A model generated the notes under the pieces. That model saw only the letters and a list, made by a program, of their open reading frames with translations. It was not told the DNA's origin and searched no databases. From the NCBI RefSeq assembly GCF_000160755.1, contig NZ_GG668579.1:410196-474195 (forward strand): a stretch of 64,000 nucleotides of DNA. The letters are read 5' to 3'. Numbering within the stretch: position 1 is the first letter of the stretch; every line of letters begins with the position of its first letter. Source of the DNA: Proteus mirabilis ATCC 29906 (lineage in GTDB: Bacteria; Pseudomonadota; Gammaproteobacteria; Enterobacterales; Enterobacteriaceae). Below are positions 47,530 to 57,463 of the stretch, in pieces. Made by a program: the position numbers and the translations under genes.

Positions 47530-47636
47530 ATCGACGGAAACGTCACTAGATTGAAAGCGCGGTACAGTGTGAAGCTGGTTGGTCTTAGACCCCGTTAGCG
47601 AGATATTTTCGAAGGGCTCCTTATAGGAGCCCTTTT
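47530..47636 (+). ncRNA. Probable structured small RNA next to the Abi-family gene
   Basis: About 105 nt from the predicted start near 47530 to the terminator T-run. It contains a GNRA-capped hairpin GACG-GAAA-CGTC (47533-47544), a hairpin GGTC-TTA-GACC (47581-47591) possibly extended by CTGG/TTAG pairing, a single-stranded A-rich segment, and the terminator stem. It has no credible coding frame. Abi_2/AbiF proteins are known to be accompanied by a conserved structured RNA (the abiF RNA motif), which is proposed to act with the HEPN protein in RNA-based toxin-antitoxin or defence systems. Whether this RNA belongs to that family, or its divergent orientation is a variant, needs a covariance-model search. 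Confidence 0.6.
47614..47636 (+). terminator. Terminator of the small RNA
   Basis: GGGCTCC-TTATA-GGAGCCC (47614-47632) followed by TTTT. The T-run is only on the rightward side, which fixes the direction of the RNA. Confidence 0.9.
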
Positions 47637-47866
47637 CGATCTAATAATTAAACCTAGATTAGTTCATCAATAATTAAGCTTCGTACATAAAATCTAATTA
47701 TATCGGCCTCGTTTTAGGGAAAGATCACACCACCTGCTCTATCACATTTTGTTATGCTATAGTAAGCCATCTCGATATAAATCCTCTCTTACTCTCAGTA
47801 AAACACCAAAATCTGGTGTCCTCATTGGTGTCCTGATAAAGAGAAAACACACTAAAATGGGTTATA
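47637..47866. other. dusA upstream region with short repeats; possible island boundary
   Basis: AT-rich region before dusA. It contains ACACCA-AAATC-TGGTGT (47803-47819) and a 9-bp direct repeat TGGTGTCCT at 47814-47822 and 47826-47834. dusA 5' ends are known targets of tyrosine integrases; the repeat could be the scar of an att site, but no integrase gene is left. Confidence 0.4.
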
Positions 47867-48901
47867 ATGCACGAAAATACACCAACCGATAAAACACTAG
47901 AAAACAAGCAAACACAGGGCACTCAAGGGAATTACCCACTTAATCGCTTCTCTGTTGCACCTATGCTCGATTGGACTGATCGCCATTGCCGTTATTTCTT
48001 TCGCCAGCTTACCAAAAATACTTTGCTGTATACTGAAATGGTCACAACAGGTGCCATTATTCATGGCAAAGGTGATTATTTAAAATATAGCAACGAAGAG
48101 CACCCGATCTCATTACAGCTTGGCGGCAGTGATCCACAAGCGTTAGCGCAATGTGCAAAATTGGCACAAGAGCGTGGCTATGATGAAATTAATTTAAATG
48201 TAGGTTGCCCTTCTGATCGGGTACAAAATGGACGCTTTGGTGCTTGTTTAATGGGTGAAGCACAACTCGTTGCAGATTGCGTGAAAGCTATGCGTGATGT
48301 GGTCGATATTCCTGTGACGGTAAAAACACGTATTGGCATCGACAACCAAGATAGCTATCAATTTCTATGTGATTTTATTGATACCGTCAGCCGTGATAAT
48401 AACTGCGATACCTTTATTATTCATGCTCGCAAAGCTTGGTTATCGGGATTAAGCCCCAAAGAAAACCGCGAAGTGCCTCCTTTAGATTATCCTCGTGTTT
48501 ATCAATTAAAACGTGATTTCTCGCATCTCACTATGGCAATTAATGGGGGAATTAAGTCACTAGAAGAGGCACAGGAGCACTTAAAATATATGGATGGTGT
48601 TATGGTAGGTCGCGAAGCTTATCAAAATCCATCAATATTGGCTCATGTGGATCACGTGCTTTTTGATAATCAGTTACCTGTTACTAATGCCGTCGCTGCC
48701 GTAAAAGCCATGTATCCTTATATTGAAAAAGAGCTCTCACAAGGCACTTATTTAGGTCATATCACCCGCCATATGTTGGGAATTTTCCAAGGTATTCCCG
48801 GGGCAAGACAATGGCGTCGTCATTTAAGTGAAAATGCCCACAAACAAGGTGCTGATTTAACCGTGCTAGAGAATGCGCTCAAGTTTGTGACCGAAAAATA
48901 G
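47867..48901 (+). CDS. dusA: DusA, tRNA-dihydrouridine(20/20a) synthase
   Basis: Flavoenzyme reducing uridine in the D-loop of tRNAs. It has 344 residues. [20 protein letters not shown] is the FMN-binding start of the TIM barrel, the catalytic Cys is in [17 protein letters not shown] (about residue 110), and [20 protein letters not shown] is the DusA-type C-terminal helical domain. The first 25 residues are poorly conserved in the family. Confidence 0.96.
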   Translation: MHENTPTDKTLENKQTQGTQGNYPLNRFSVAPMLDWTDRHCRYFFRQLTKNTLLYTEMVTTGAIIHGKGDYLKYSNEEHPISLQLGGSDPQALAQCAKLAQERGYDEINLNVGCPSDRVQNGRFGACLMGEAQLVADCVKAMRDVVDIPVTVKTRIGIDNQDSYQFLCDFIDTVSRDNNCDTFIIHARKAWLSGLSPKENREVPPLDYPRVYQLKRDFSHLTMAINGGIKSLEEAQEHLKYMDGVMVGREAYQNPSILAHVDHVLFDNQLPVTNAVAAVKAMYPYIEKELSQGTYLGHITRHMLGIFQGIPGARQWRRHLSENAHKQGADLTVLENALKFVTEK

Positions 48902-48920
48902 TCCTTTTTAACCCGTGATA

Positions 48921-48985
48921 AAAATCCATCTTACTCAAATTGCTTAATCAACTATTTAGTTAATCAGTTAATAAAGATGGATTTT
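48921..48985. terminator. Bidirectional terminator between dusA and qorA
   Basis: AAAATCCATCTT (48921-48932) and AAGATGGATTTT (48974-48985) form a perfect 12-bp stem with A/T runs on both sides. The 41-base loop contains further self-complementary AT sequence. Confidence 0.75.
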
Positions 48986-49007
48986 TTATACTTGTAAACT
49001 TTAAAAA

Positions 49008-49991
49008 CTATGGGATCAATAGACTTGAACCTTGAGATTGACGACTTTCAAGATAACGGTGTGCGGCTTTAGCATCAGCTAATGCAAATTTCTGATTATC
49101 TGGCACACTGACATCAATTTTACCACGACCAATTAACGTAAATAGTGCTTCACTTGCTGCATCTAACTCTTCGCGCGTCGTAATGTAGCCGGAAATAGAA
49201 GGACGAGTAACATAAAGTGAACCCAATTTATTAAGAATACCTAAATCAACCCCTGTTACCGCACCAGAAGCGTTACCAAAACTGACCATTAAGCCTCGGC
49301 GTTGCAAACAGTGCAACGAATCCAACCAAGTTGCTTTGCCAACAGAATCATACACAACGGGTACTTTTTGGTTATTGGTGAGCGCAAGGACACGTTCAAC
49401 AATAGATTCAGTTTGATAGTTAATCACTTTCCATGCACCTGCGGCCTTAGCTTTAGCCACTTTCTCATCACTGCCTGCAGTACCAATCATTTTAGCGCCA
49501 ATCGCTTTCGCCCATTGGCTGGCAATTAGCCCGACACCACCCGCCGCTGCATGGAATAAAAAGGTTTCCCCTGCACGTAATTTGTATGTTTCATTGAATA
49601 GATAATAAACCGTTAATCCTTTCAAAAAAGAGGCGGCGGCTTGTTCAAAAGAGATATTATCAGGCAGGCGAGCTACTTTATTTTCTGGTACATTATGCGT
49701 ATCGCTGTAGGCGCCTAATGGAGATTGTGCATATACAACTCTATCCCCTTCTTTAAGTGAAGTAACATGAGCGCCTGTTTTAATCACAACACCGGCAGCT
49801 TCAGTTCCTAAGCCACTTGGGAAATGCTCTACTGGATATAATCCGCTACGCACATAAGTATCAATATAATTAATGCCAATGGCTTTATTGGCAACCTGTA
49901 CTTCGTTATCGCCTAGAGGGGCGGGGGTAAATGAAGTTAGCTCGAGTACATCGGCATTACCATGAGCTGCAAACTGAATGCGTTTAGCCAT
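49008..49991 (-). CDS. qorA: Quinone oxidoreductase QorA (NADPH-dependent)
   Basis: Zinc-independent MDR-family one-electron quinone reductase. It has 327 residues as in E. coli Qor. NADPH-binding LFHAAAGGVGLIASQWAKAI (about 145-165), RSGLYPVEHFPSGLGTEAAG near the N-terminus, and no catalytic zinc ligands. AAGGAGATTACG precedes ATG 49991. It is divergent from dnaB as in E. coli. Confidence 0.95.
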   Translation of the reverse strand: MAKRIQFAAHGNADVLELTSFTPAPLGDNEVQVANKAIGINYIDTYVRSGLYPVEHFPSGLGTEAAGVVIKTGAHVTSLKEGDRVVYAQSPLGAYSDTHNVPENKVARLPDNISFEQAAASFLKGLTVYYLFNETYKLRAGETFLFHAAAGGVGLIASQWAKAIGAKMIGTAGSDEKVAKAKAAGAWKVINYQTESIVERVLALTNNQKVPVVYDSVGKATWLDSLHCLQRRGLMVSFGNASGAVTGVDLGILNKLGSLYVTRPSISGYITTREELDAASEALFTLIGRGKIDVSVPDNQKFALADAKAAHRYLESRQSQGSSLLIP

Positions 49992-50158
49992 CGTAATCTC
50001 CTTTATAAGATTGATGATTGACCTAGGATTATATAAACCAGCGTTGTAACGACCTGTAGAGATAATGACAAATGATCGTTATTTCTACAAGGCACAGATT
50101 ATTGGGTTAGCGTATACTAATGCGCTGATTGATATTTTTTCGACTTTGTGCAGGATTT

Positions 50159-51568
50159 ATGGCCAGAAACAAGACCACTGACAAGCTAATGTCTGAGATA
50201 AAAGATCGCCAAATGGAAGGGTTGAAGCTTCCCCCCCATTCGCTAGAAGCCGAACAATCGGTGTTAGGCGGTCTAATGATAGATAACGAGCGTTGGGATA
50301 ATGTCTCCGAGCGTGTCACTGCCGATGATTTTTATAGCCGACCTCATCGCACTATTTTTGCGCAAATGCAGCGTTTACTTGAGCTGGGTAAACCTATTGA
50401 TCTGATAACCTTATCAGAAGCACTAGAACAAAACGCAGAATTAGAAAGCGTTGGAGGCTTTGCTTATTTAGCAGAACTATCCAAAAATACGCCAAGTGCA
50501 GCCAATATTAACGCTTATGCCGACATTGTACGTGAGCGTGCTGTCGTTCGCGATATGATCAAAGTCGCCAATGAAATTGCTGATGCTGGATTTGATCCCC
50601 AAGGACGCACCAGCGAAGATCTGCTCGATTTTGCTGAATCTCGCGTCTTTCAAATTGCCGAAACCCGCGCCAATAAAGATGAAGGGCCAAAAGCAATTGA
50701 TGCCATTTTAGAAGAAACCGTTGAAAAAATAGAGCAACTCTACCAAAAACCTCATGATGGTGTGACGGGGGTATCCAGTGGCTATCAAGATCTGGATAAA
50801 AAAACCGCCGGACTGCAAAAATCAGATTTAATTATTGTCGCAGCACGTCCTTCTATGGGTAAAACTACCTTCGCGATGAACTTATGCGAAAATGCGGCAA
50901 TGACGGAAGAAAAACCTGTACTTATCTTTAGCTTAGAGATGCCAGGTAACCAAATCATGATGCGTATGCTCGCTTCATTGTCTCGCGTGGATCAAACCCG
51001 TATTCGTACTGGGCAACTTGACGATGAAGATTGGGCGCGTATTTCAAGTACCATGGGTATTTTGCTTGAAAAACGTAATATGTATATTGATGATTCCTCT
51101 GGTTTAACCCCCACCGAGGTGCGCTCTCGTGCCCGAAGAATTTATCGTGAACATGGCGGTTTAAGCCTAATCATGATTGACTACTTGCAGTTAATGAGAG
51201 TACCTTCATTATCTGAGAACCGAACTTTAGAAATTGCTGAAATTTCACGCTCTTTGAAAGCATTAGCTAAAGAATTACAGGTTCCTGTTGTCGCTCTGTC
51301 ACAGTTAAACCGTAGTTTGGAACAACGTGCTGATAAGCGCCCAGTTAACTCTGACTTACGTGAATCGGGCTCTATTGAGCAAGATGCCGACTTGATTATG
51401 TTTATCTATCGTGACGAAGTTTATCACGAAAATAGCGACCTAAAAGGGGTGGCAGAAATTATCATTGGTAAACAGCGTAATGGCCCTATCGGTACGGTAA
51501 GACTAACCTTTAATGGTCAATGGTCTCGCTTTGATAACTACGCAGGCCCTGCTTACGACGACGAATAA
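50159..51568 (+). CDS. dnaB: Replicative DNA helicase DnaB
   Basis: Hexameric 5'-3' helicase of the replication fork. ATG 50159 with CAGGA five bases upstream gives 469 residues, the length of E. coli DnaB; the frame extends ten codons further to a TTG. The N-terminal DnaG-binding domain has PPHSLEAEQSVLGGLMIDNE; the RecA-like domain has Walker A ARPSMGKTT (about 230) and IMIDYLQLMRVP. No intein. The end SRFDNYAGPAYDDE matches E. coli. Confidence 0.98.
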   Translation: MARNKTTDKLMSEIKDRQMEGLKLPPHSLEAEQSVLGGLMIDNERWDNVSERVTADDFYSRPHRTIFAQMQRLLELGKPIDLITLSEALEQNAELESVGGFAYLAELSKNTPSAANINAYADIVRERAVVRDMIKVANEIADAGFDPQGRTSEDLLDFAESRVFQIAETRANKDEGPKAIDAILEETVEKIEQLYQKPHDGVTGVSSGYQDLDKKTAGLQKSDLIIVAARPSMGKTTFAMNLCENAAMTEEKPVLIFSLEMPGNQIMMRMLASLSRVDQTRIRTGQLDDEDWARISSTMGILLEKRNMYIDDSSGLTPTEVRSRARRIYREHGGLSLIMIDYLQLMRVPSLSENRTLEIAEISRSLKALAKELQVPVVALSQLNRSLEQRADKRPVNSDLRESGSIEQDADLIMFIYRDEVYHENSDLKGVAEIIIGKQRNGPIGTVRLTFNGQWSRFDNYAGPAYDDE

Positions 51569-51608
51569 CCATCCACCTTGACGGAATAAAAGGAAATAGA
51601 GAAATAAC

Positions 51609-52700
51609 ATGAAAGCGGCAACCGCAGTAATAGATCGCCGCGCTCTGCGTCACAATTTTCAGCATGTAAGAGACTATGCACCACATAGCCACCTGATAGC
51701 TGTCGTGAAAGCAAACGCTTATGGTCATGGGTTATTAGAAACAGCATATACTTTAATGGATGATGCTGATTGTTTTGGCGTAGCACGTATCGGTGAAGCC
51801 TTAACATTACGTAGTGGGGGGATTGTGAAACCCATCCTACTACTTGAAGGCTTCTTTGATGCTGTTGATTTACCCATTTTGGTGGTTAACCATATTGAGA
51901 CTGTTGTTCATAGTGAAGAGCAACTCGAAGCGTTAGAAAATGCCGATTTAGAAGAACCCGTAAAAGTCTGGATGAAGCTCGATACTGGAATGCATCGTTT
52001 AGGCGTCCGTCCTGAAGAAGCTGAGGCTTTTTATCAACGACTTTGTGCTTGTAAAAATGTCCAACAACCCGTCAATTTGGTCAGTCATTTTAGTCGCGCG
52101 GATGAGCCTGATATTCCTGAAGTCACACAAAATCAAATTCAGCTATTTCAAGCCTTTATCCAAGATAAAGCGGGTGATAAATCTATCGCTGCTTCTGCGG
52201 GAATTTTATTTTGGCCACAAGTCCATTATCAATGGGTTCGCCCTGGGATCATCACATACGGTATCTCACCTACGGGTGATAACAGAACAGGTAAAGACTT
52301 TGGTTTAACCCCGGCAATGACACTAAAAACGAGCCTTATTGCGGTTCGTAAACATAAAGCAGGTGAACCCGTTGGTTATGGTGGCACATGGGTAAGTGAA
52401 AAAGATACTTATCTGGGTGTTATTGCTATCGGTTATGGTGATGGTTACCCACGTAGTGCACCTTCTGGCACCCCTGTTTGGATCAACGGTCGAAAAGTGC
52501 CGATTGTTGGACGCGTATCCATGGATATGATCAGCGTCGATTTGGGATCTGAGCTAATTGATCGTGTCGGTGATGAAGCTATTTTATGGGGAGATGTGCT
52601 ACCCGTAGAAGAAATAGCCAAATATAGTGGTATTAGCGCGTACGAATTAATTACCAAATTAACTTCGCGCGTCATTATGGAATACCTAGACGAACAATAG
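51609..52700 (+). CDS. alr: Alanine racemase Alr
   Basis: PLP enzyme supplying D-alanine for peptidoglycan. It has 363 residues. The PLP lysine is in [16 protein letters not shown] (about 34) and the second catalytic base, Tyr, in the region [20 protein letters not shown] (about 255-275). It follows dnaB by 40 bases, as in E. coli. Ribosome site AGGAAATAGAGAAATAAC. Confidence 0.97.
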   Translation: MKAATAVIDRRALRHNFQHVRDYAPHSHLIAVVKANAYGHGLLETAYTLMDDADCFGVARIGEALTLRSGGIVKPILLLEGFFDAVDLPILVVNHIETVVHSEEQLEALENADLEEPVKVWMKLDTGMHRLGVRPEEAEAFYQRLCACKNVQQPVNLVSHFSRADEPDIPEVTQNQIQLFQAFIQDKAGDKSIAASAGILFWPQVHYQWVRPGIITYGISPTGDNRTGKDFGLTPAMTLKTSLIAVRKHKAGEPVGYGGTWVSEKDTYLGVIAIGYGDGYPRSAPSGTPVWINGRKVPIVGRVSMDMISVDLGSELIDRVGDEAILWGDVLPVEEIAKYSGISAYELITKLTSRVIMEYLDEQ

Positions 52701-52755
52701 CACACAAGATATTGTATCTATCTGGCACACAAAAAGTGATTGGAGAATAAAAGCC

Positions 52756-53949
52756 GTGTTTCAACAGGTTGAAGCGTTTGCGGGAGATCCGATTCTCTCA
52801 TTAATGGATGTCTATAATAAAGATCCACGTCAAGATAAAATTAACCTAAGTATTGGTCTTTATTATGATGAAGAAGGCAAAACCCCCATTCTAGGCACTG
52901 TGTCTGTGGCGCGTCAGCAGCTTAATGCGATGACACCTACCGCAACACTGTATTTGCCAATGGAAGGACTCGCCCCTTATCGCCACGAAGTACAGACTCT
53001 CCTTTTTGGTGCTGATAACCCGCTTATTGCAGACAAAAAGATTGCTACCATACAAACATTAGGTGGCTCCGGAGCGCTAAAAGTCGGCGCAGATTTTCTA
53101 CATCGCTATTTTCCAAGCTCTGAAGTTTGGATCAGTGATCCCACTTGGGACAATCATGCGTCTATTTTTGCGGGCTCCGGTTTTAAAGTAAATTATTATC
53201 CTTATTTTGATCCCGAAACCAAAGGGGTCAAATTCGATGCATTAATAGATTGCTTTAAAAAGCTTCCTGAAAAAAGCATCGTACTGATGCACCCATGTTG
53301 CCATAATCCAACAGGATCCGATCTCACCAAAGTACAATGGGATCAGGTCATTGAGATCCTCAAAGCGCGTCAAGCAATCCCTTTCCTTGATATTGCTTAT
53401 CAGGGATTTGCTGAAAGTTTAGATGATGATGCTTATGCGGTTCGCGCTATGGCCAAAGCGGGGTTACCTGTATTAGTCAGTAACTCATTCTCTAAAATCT
53501 TCGGGATTTATGGGGAACGAGCGGGTGGCTTATCGATTGTATGTGATAACGCGAAAGAGTGTGAGCATGTATTAGGGCAATTAAAAGCGGGCGCACGTCG
53601 TATCTATTCAAGTCCTGCTAACTATGGCGCACAACTGGTTAATCAAGTTTTATCAGATCATGTATTAACCGCACAATGGCAAAAAGAAGTGGCTCATATG
53701 CGTGACCGCATCAAAGAGATGCGTGTAACTTTAGTTAATGCCTTAAAAGAAGCATTACCTGAGAAAAACTTTGATCATTTATTAACACAACGCGGTATGT
53801 TCAGTTATACCGGCTTTTCACCAGAGCAAGTAGATAGATTACGTGAAGAGTTTGGTATTTACCTGATTGGTACAGGTCGTGTTTGTATGGCGGGTGTCAA
53901 TAACAATAATGTGCAGCGCATTGCACAAGCCTTTGCAGCCGTCAGTTAA
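52756..53949 (+). CDS. tyrB: Aromatic amino acid aminotransferase TyrB
   Basis: Class I PLP aminotransferase for the last step of Tyr and Phe synthesis, also acting on Leu and Asp. It has 397 residues as in E. coli TyrB. PLP lysine in [17 protein letters not shown] (about 247); [14 protein letters not shown] segment [14 protein letters not shown]; substrate Arg in [11 protein letters not shown] near the end. It starts with GTG 52756 preceded by TGGAGAATAAAAGCC. It follows alr as in E. coli. Confidence 0.96.
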   Translation: MFQQVEAFAGDPILSLMDVYNKDPRQDKINLSIGLYYDEEGKTPILGTVSVARQQLNAMTPTATLYLPMEGLAPYRHEVQTLLFGADNPLIADKKIATIQTLGGSGALKVGADFLHRYFPSSEVWISDPTWDNHASIFAGSGFKVNYYPYFDPETKGVKFDALIDCFKKLPEKSIVLMHPCCHNPTGSDLTKVQWDQVIEILKARQAIPFLDIAYQGFAESLDDDAYAVRAMAKAGLPVLVSNSFSKIFGIYGERAGGLSIVCDNAKECEHVLGQLKAGARRIYSSPANYGAQLVNQVLSDHVLTAQWQKEVAHMRDRIKEMRVTLVNALKEALPEKNFDHLLTQRGMFSYTGFSPEQVDRLREEFGIYLIGTGRVCMAGVNNNNVQRIAQAFAAVS

Positions 53950-53988
53950 TTAATATAACCAACCATTCGTTGCTGATATTAGCTTAAA

Positions 53989-54022
53989 AAAATACCTGCC
54001 TATTTTCATAAGCAGGTATTTT
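53989..54022. terminator. Bidirectional terminator between tyrB and cyuA
   Basis: AAAATACCTGC / GCAGGTATTTT, a perfect 11-bp stem with a 12-base loop, followed rightward by CTTTAC and leftward by further T residues (TTTAAGC). It serves the two convergent genes. Confidence 0.9.
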
Positions 54023-54070
54023 CTTTACTGCATTACAACATTTTTCACTGTCTTTTTAGGTCTTTGCCTT

Positions 54071-55420
54071 TTATGCATTGACAGCTTGCTGCTTTTCCCC
54101 GGCATTACGGCGTGCTTTTTCTTCCATGATCTCAATAATTTGAATATCTGTATGTTGCATTGCACGACTGGCTAATGCGCAGAGATTCGCAATTGAACTA
54201 TCAACATCATCACTGACAATCCCGTCAGTACCCGCTACACTTTGATTTTGCATCGCCATCAAAACGGCTTTATACGCACTCGCCGCACTACTTGATACTT
54301 TCATCGCACAGCTATTTGAGGCGCCATCACAGATAATGCCACTAATATCACCAATCATACTGTTGATTGACATACTTACAGTGGTGAAGTCTTTAGTCAG
54401 TAGCCATGCCATACCCGCAGCCGCCCCCATTGATGCAGTGGTTGCCGCACACAATGCAGACAGAGGTGGGAAATGGCTATGAACATAAATCGCCATTAAG
54501 TGCGATAAAACTAATGCCCGTAATAAAGTTTCGTCATCTGCTTGAATAAATTCAGCAACTACCATTACCGGCAATGTCGCAGCAATGCCTTGATTACCGG
54601 AGCCTGAGTTACTCATAGCAGGTAATACAGCGCCCCCCATACGTGCATCTGAAGCGGCAGACGTTCTTATCATGATTTCACTCAGTAAATCCTTACCTAA
54701 TAAGCCATTCTCTTGCTGTGAAACCAGCGTCCGCCCTATCGCCAATCCATAACTATTTTTTAGTCCTTCTTCTGATAAAGCACCATTTAGATAAGCCGCA
54801 TCAAGCATAAAGGCGACTTGATCTATAGGTACATTGAGTGCAAAGCGATAAATATCTTCAGCACAAACCGTCGCAAAAGGCTTTTCTTCTACGCTATCCC
54901 CGGCATGAGTCAAACTCGTTTTATCATCCTCAAAAACAACTTTGCCATTACACTCACAGCGCACAACATGGGTATGCTCTTTAGCAATACTGACAATGGC
55001 ATAACCTGACTGACCATATACTTTTGCTTCGGAGTAGAGTACATCACTACATGGCGTTTTCACGCCAACCGTCACTTTTCCTTCAGCAACCAATGTCTTA
55101 GCCTGAGCGATAGCTTGTGGTGATGCTGTAAGTAATACTTCAAGGCCAGCATCCGGATTGCCCCCTGTCGCCCCTAATGCAGCCGCGATGGGCAATCCCG
55201 CCATTCCCGTTCCTGGTACTGTTACGCCCATTCCGTTTTTCATTAAATTAGGCGAAACCCACGCTTCAATACCAACAACAGGCTCAGCTAATAATGCGGT
55301 TGCTTTTGCCGCAGCTAATGCCAATGAAATCGGCTCAGTGCAACCTACTGCTGGCTTAACACCTTCACGTAATTGACGAATAAACTGCGACCATAAATGA
55401 GAATTATTGTTCTGGCTCAT
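54071..55420 (-). CDS. cyuA: CyuA, L-cysteine desulfidase (iron-sulfur)
   Basis: [4Fe-4S] enzyme that breaks L-cysteine into pyruvate, ammonia and sulfide, important under anaerobic conditions. It has 449 residues (E. coli CyuA/YhaM 436). [20 protein letters not shown] holds the first cluster Cys (about 27), and [17 protein letters not shown] (about 365) contains further ligand cysteines. AAGGTGTTAGATT precedes the ATG. It is downstream of the transporter cyuP by 61 bases, the same pairing as in E. coli. Confidence 0.93.
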   Translation of the reverse strand: MSQNNNSHLWSQFIRQLREGVKPAVGCTEPISLALAAAKATALLAEPVVGIEAWVSPNLMKNGMGVTVPGTGMAGLPIAAALGATGGNPDAGLEVLLTASPQAIAQAKTLVAEGKVTVGVKTPCSDVLYSEAKVYGQSGYAIVSIAKEHTHVVRCECNGKVVFEDDKTSLTHAGDSVEEKPFATVCAEDIYRFALNVPIDQVAFMLDAAYLNGALSEEGLKNSYGLAIGRTLVSQQENGLLGKDLLSEIMIRTSAASDARMGGAVLPAMSNSGSGNQGIAATLPVMVVAEFIQADDETLLRALVLSHLMAIYVHSHFPPLSALCAATTASMGAAAGMAWLLTKDFTTVSMSINSMIGDISGIICDGASNSCAMKVSSSAASAYKAVLMAMQNQSVAGTDGIVSDDVDSSIANLCALASRAMQHTDIQIIEIMEEKARRNAGEKQQAVNA

Positions 55421-55481
55421 AATCTAACACCTTGGATTAATATCGTTTTTAATAACAGCTAACTCGAACCGCAGTTGACGA

Positions 55482-56813
55482 CTATGAGAATGCCAAGAAC
55501 GGAGAAACACAAAGTAGCAGACCCGTAAAGATAATCAGATAAAGTGATGCGCCTTTGTATTTATGTAACATCGGTACTTTGTACACTAGGTATGCAGGGA
55601 TAAGACAACCGACCATACCAAAGATAGGACTACAAATTGAGGTAAAGCTCAGTACTGGTGCATTGAGAATAATGGCGCCCCAAGCTAACAGCACAGCAAA
55701 GATCATAATGCCGTTTTGTACCCATTTTTCATTGATTTTTTCAACGGGTATCATGCGTTGCAGAATATTCATCACAATCCCTTGTGTTGCTTCACGGAAA
55801 CCGAGATAGACACCAAAGAATGCGGTCATTACTGCGAAAATATTCAGCATCACACTCACTACGGTTACCCAACCACCAGGGAAGAATTTTGCCGCAATCG
55901 CTAATGCAGAGATATTTTGCTCATAAGCTTTTACTGCTTCATCATGTCCCATTGCTAATGTGAAGGAGATCGCATAGAAAAACACCGTACAGAACAACAC
56001 ACCGAAAGCGATATTCATTGCACGTAATGCTTTATGACGCGCTACTTCACGATTTTGGTTACGACTACGATAAGAGATAACCATTGGGCTTAATGTTTGG
56101 ATAAACAAAATAGAAGTTAATGTAAAAGGTAGTGTGATAATGGCTTCTTTAATTAAACGTCCGGCAGGTGGTAATGCGCCAACATTATACAGATGCCACA
56201 TACCAATCATTGAAAGACCTAATGCCGCAACAACCAGTAGTTTTGTCATTACCATAAAGCTTGATAGCTTAAACAGTAATTGTTCACCACGAGAAGAAAT
56301 AGCCACTAACGCACAGATTAAAATCAGACCATAGAACGGATTTTCTGATAATAAACCGTCAGTCACACCAAAAGTTTGTAGATAAGAAGCACTGTCATTC
56401 GTGATAGCTGTGGAATAGACAAACATCCAAATCACTAACATCACAAAATAGAGTGCACCTAATAAAATACCCCAGTTTTTACCGAGATAACCGGTGATAA
56501 CGCTTGGGTAGTCTTTACACTCAGGAGATTCAGCCAACGTATTAATAAATAGGCGTTGGAAAAGGTACATTGCGGGGTAACCAATCACGGAGGAAAGTAA
56601 GAAAACCCACAATCCCATTAAGCCAACCTGTACAGGTAAAAAAACAATCCCTGCACCGATAGCCATACCGATACTCATGATAACCCAGCCCACATCATTG
56701 CCGTCAAATTTAATTGCTGCACGCCATTGTTCTTCTGTCATACCTGCTCGGCGAGCGCCAGCACTAGTTGCGGGATAGCTTGTTGTCTCTGTTTTTGAGG
56801 AAGCCGTTTCCAT
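55482..56813 (-). CDS. cyuP: CyuP, cysteine importer (HAAAP family)
   Basis: Amino acid/proton symporter of the STP/HAAAP family with about 11 membrane helices. ATG 56813 gives 443 residues, equal to E. coli YhaO; a GTG four codons upstream lacks a ribosome site. GWVIMSIGMAIGAGIVFLPV is the substrate-site helix 1, and LSPMVISYRSRNQNREVAR lies in the middle. It is first in a cyuPA operon for cysteine uptake and breakdown. The E. coli regulator CyuR is not in the window. Confidence 0.93.
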   Translation of the reverse strand: METASSKTETTSYPATSAGARRAGMTEEQWRAAIKFDGNDVGWVIMSIGMAIGAGIVFLPVQVGLMGLWVFLLSSVIGYPAMYLFQRLFINTLAESPECKDYPSVITGYLGKNWGILLGALYFVMLVIWMFVYSTAITNDSASYLQTFGVTDGLLSENPFYGLILICALVAISSRGEQLLFKLSSFMVMTKLLVVAALGLSMIGMWHLYNVGALPPAGRLIKEAIITLPFTLTSILFIQTLSPMVISYRSRNQNREVARHKALRAMNIAFGVLFCTVFFYAISFTLAMGHDEAVKAYEQNISALAIAAKFFPGGWVTVVSVMLNIFAVMTAFFGVYLGFREATQGIVMNILQRMIPVEKINEKWVQNGIMIFAVLLAWGAIILNAPVLSFTSICSPIFGMVGCLIPAYLVYKVPMLHKYKGASLYLIIFTGLLLCVSPFLAFS

Positions 56814-56825
56814 ATTAGTACTCAC

Positions 56826-57409
56826 TTTTTATATTGTAATTGTTAATAGCAAAACGAATTTGGGGGTAAAAAGAACTATCTAACTTTGCGATGACCTAAT
56901 AGCCTTACTTTTTGCAGGTATTTTTATTATGGGTAAATGATAGGAAATATTGCGGAGAAAAAAGTTGTTATAAATCGTGATAGCTGAAAACGTTTTGGGA
57001 AATAATTCTCTCACAAGGAGAAAAGTAGGATTATCTGTTCAAAGGGAACAGTAAATAATAACCTTCCCCCTACGGCAACCTTTTAATTTACATAACACAT
57101 TGAAACATAACACAATATCACTATTGTTATACAATAATAGTCAAGTATAACAAATGAAACAAATCCATGAATAAACTGTGCTATGCATCACGATATACTA
57201 TGATAATCCTTTCTATTTAGCTTTGTTATCTCGTATTTAGTTAAAATAATGTAATAAAACAGCAGAATTAACTATTTATTCTTTTTTTATAAAAAGAGTG
57301 TTAATTATATAAAAAGCGGCTATCAGCGTGACTGACGAAAAAAGAATAGTTTTATCTAATAGAATTAATTTCTCTAATAAAATATCAAATTCCTTTTTAT
57401 AAAGAAAAA
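56826..57409. other. Region of about 580 bp upstream of cyuP
   Basis: No gene. The part next to cyuP must hold its promoter and a probable CyuR/Lrp-type site, which I cannot pin down. The stretch 57080-57400 is very AT-rich. The uvrA terminator lies at the far end. Confidence 0.4.
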
Positions 57410-57432
57410 CGCTACAAACAAAATTTGTAGCG
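57410..57432 (-). terminator. uvrA terminator
   Basis: Leftward CGCTACAAA-TTTTG-TTTGTAGCG followed by TTTTTC, a perfect 9-bp stem, 31 bases after the uvrA stop. Confidence 0.92.
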
Positions 57433-57463
57433 TTTAGACAAGAAGTGCGTAAACCGTGTGCTA

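Noticed and set aside
47530..47640. Reading the Abi-adjacent RNA as a CRISPR repeat or tracr-like element.
   Set aside because: No direct repeats with spacers and no cas genes are present in the window.
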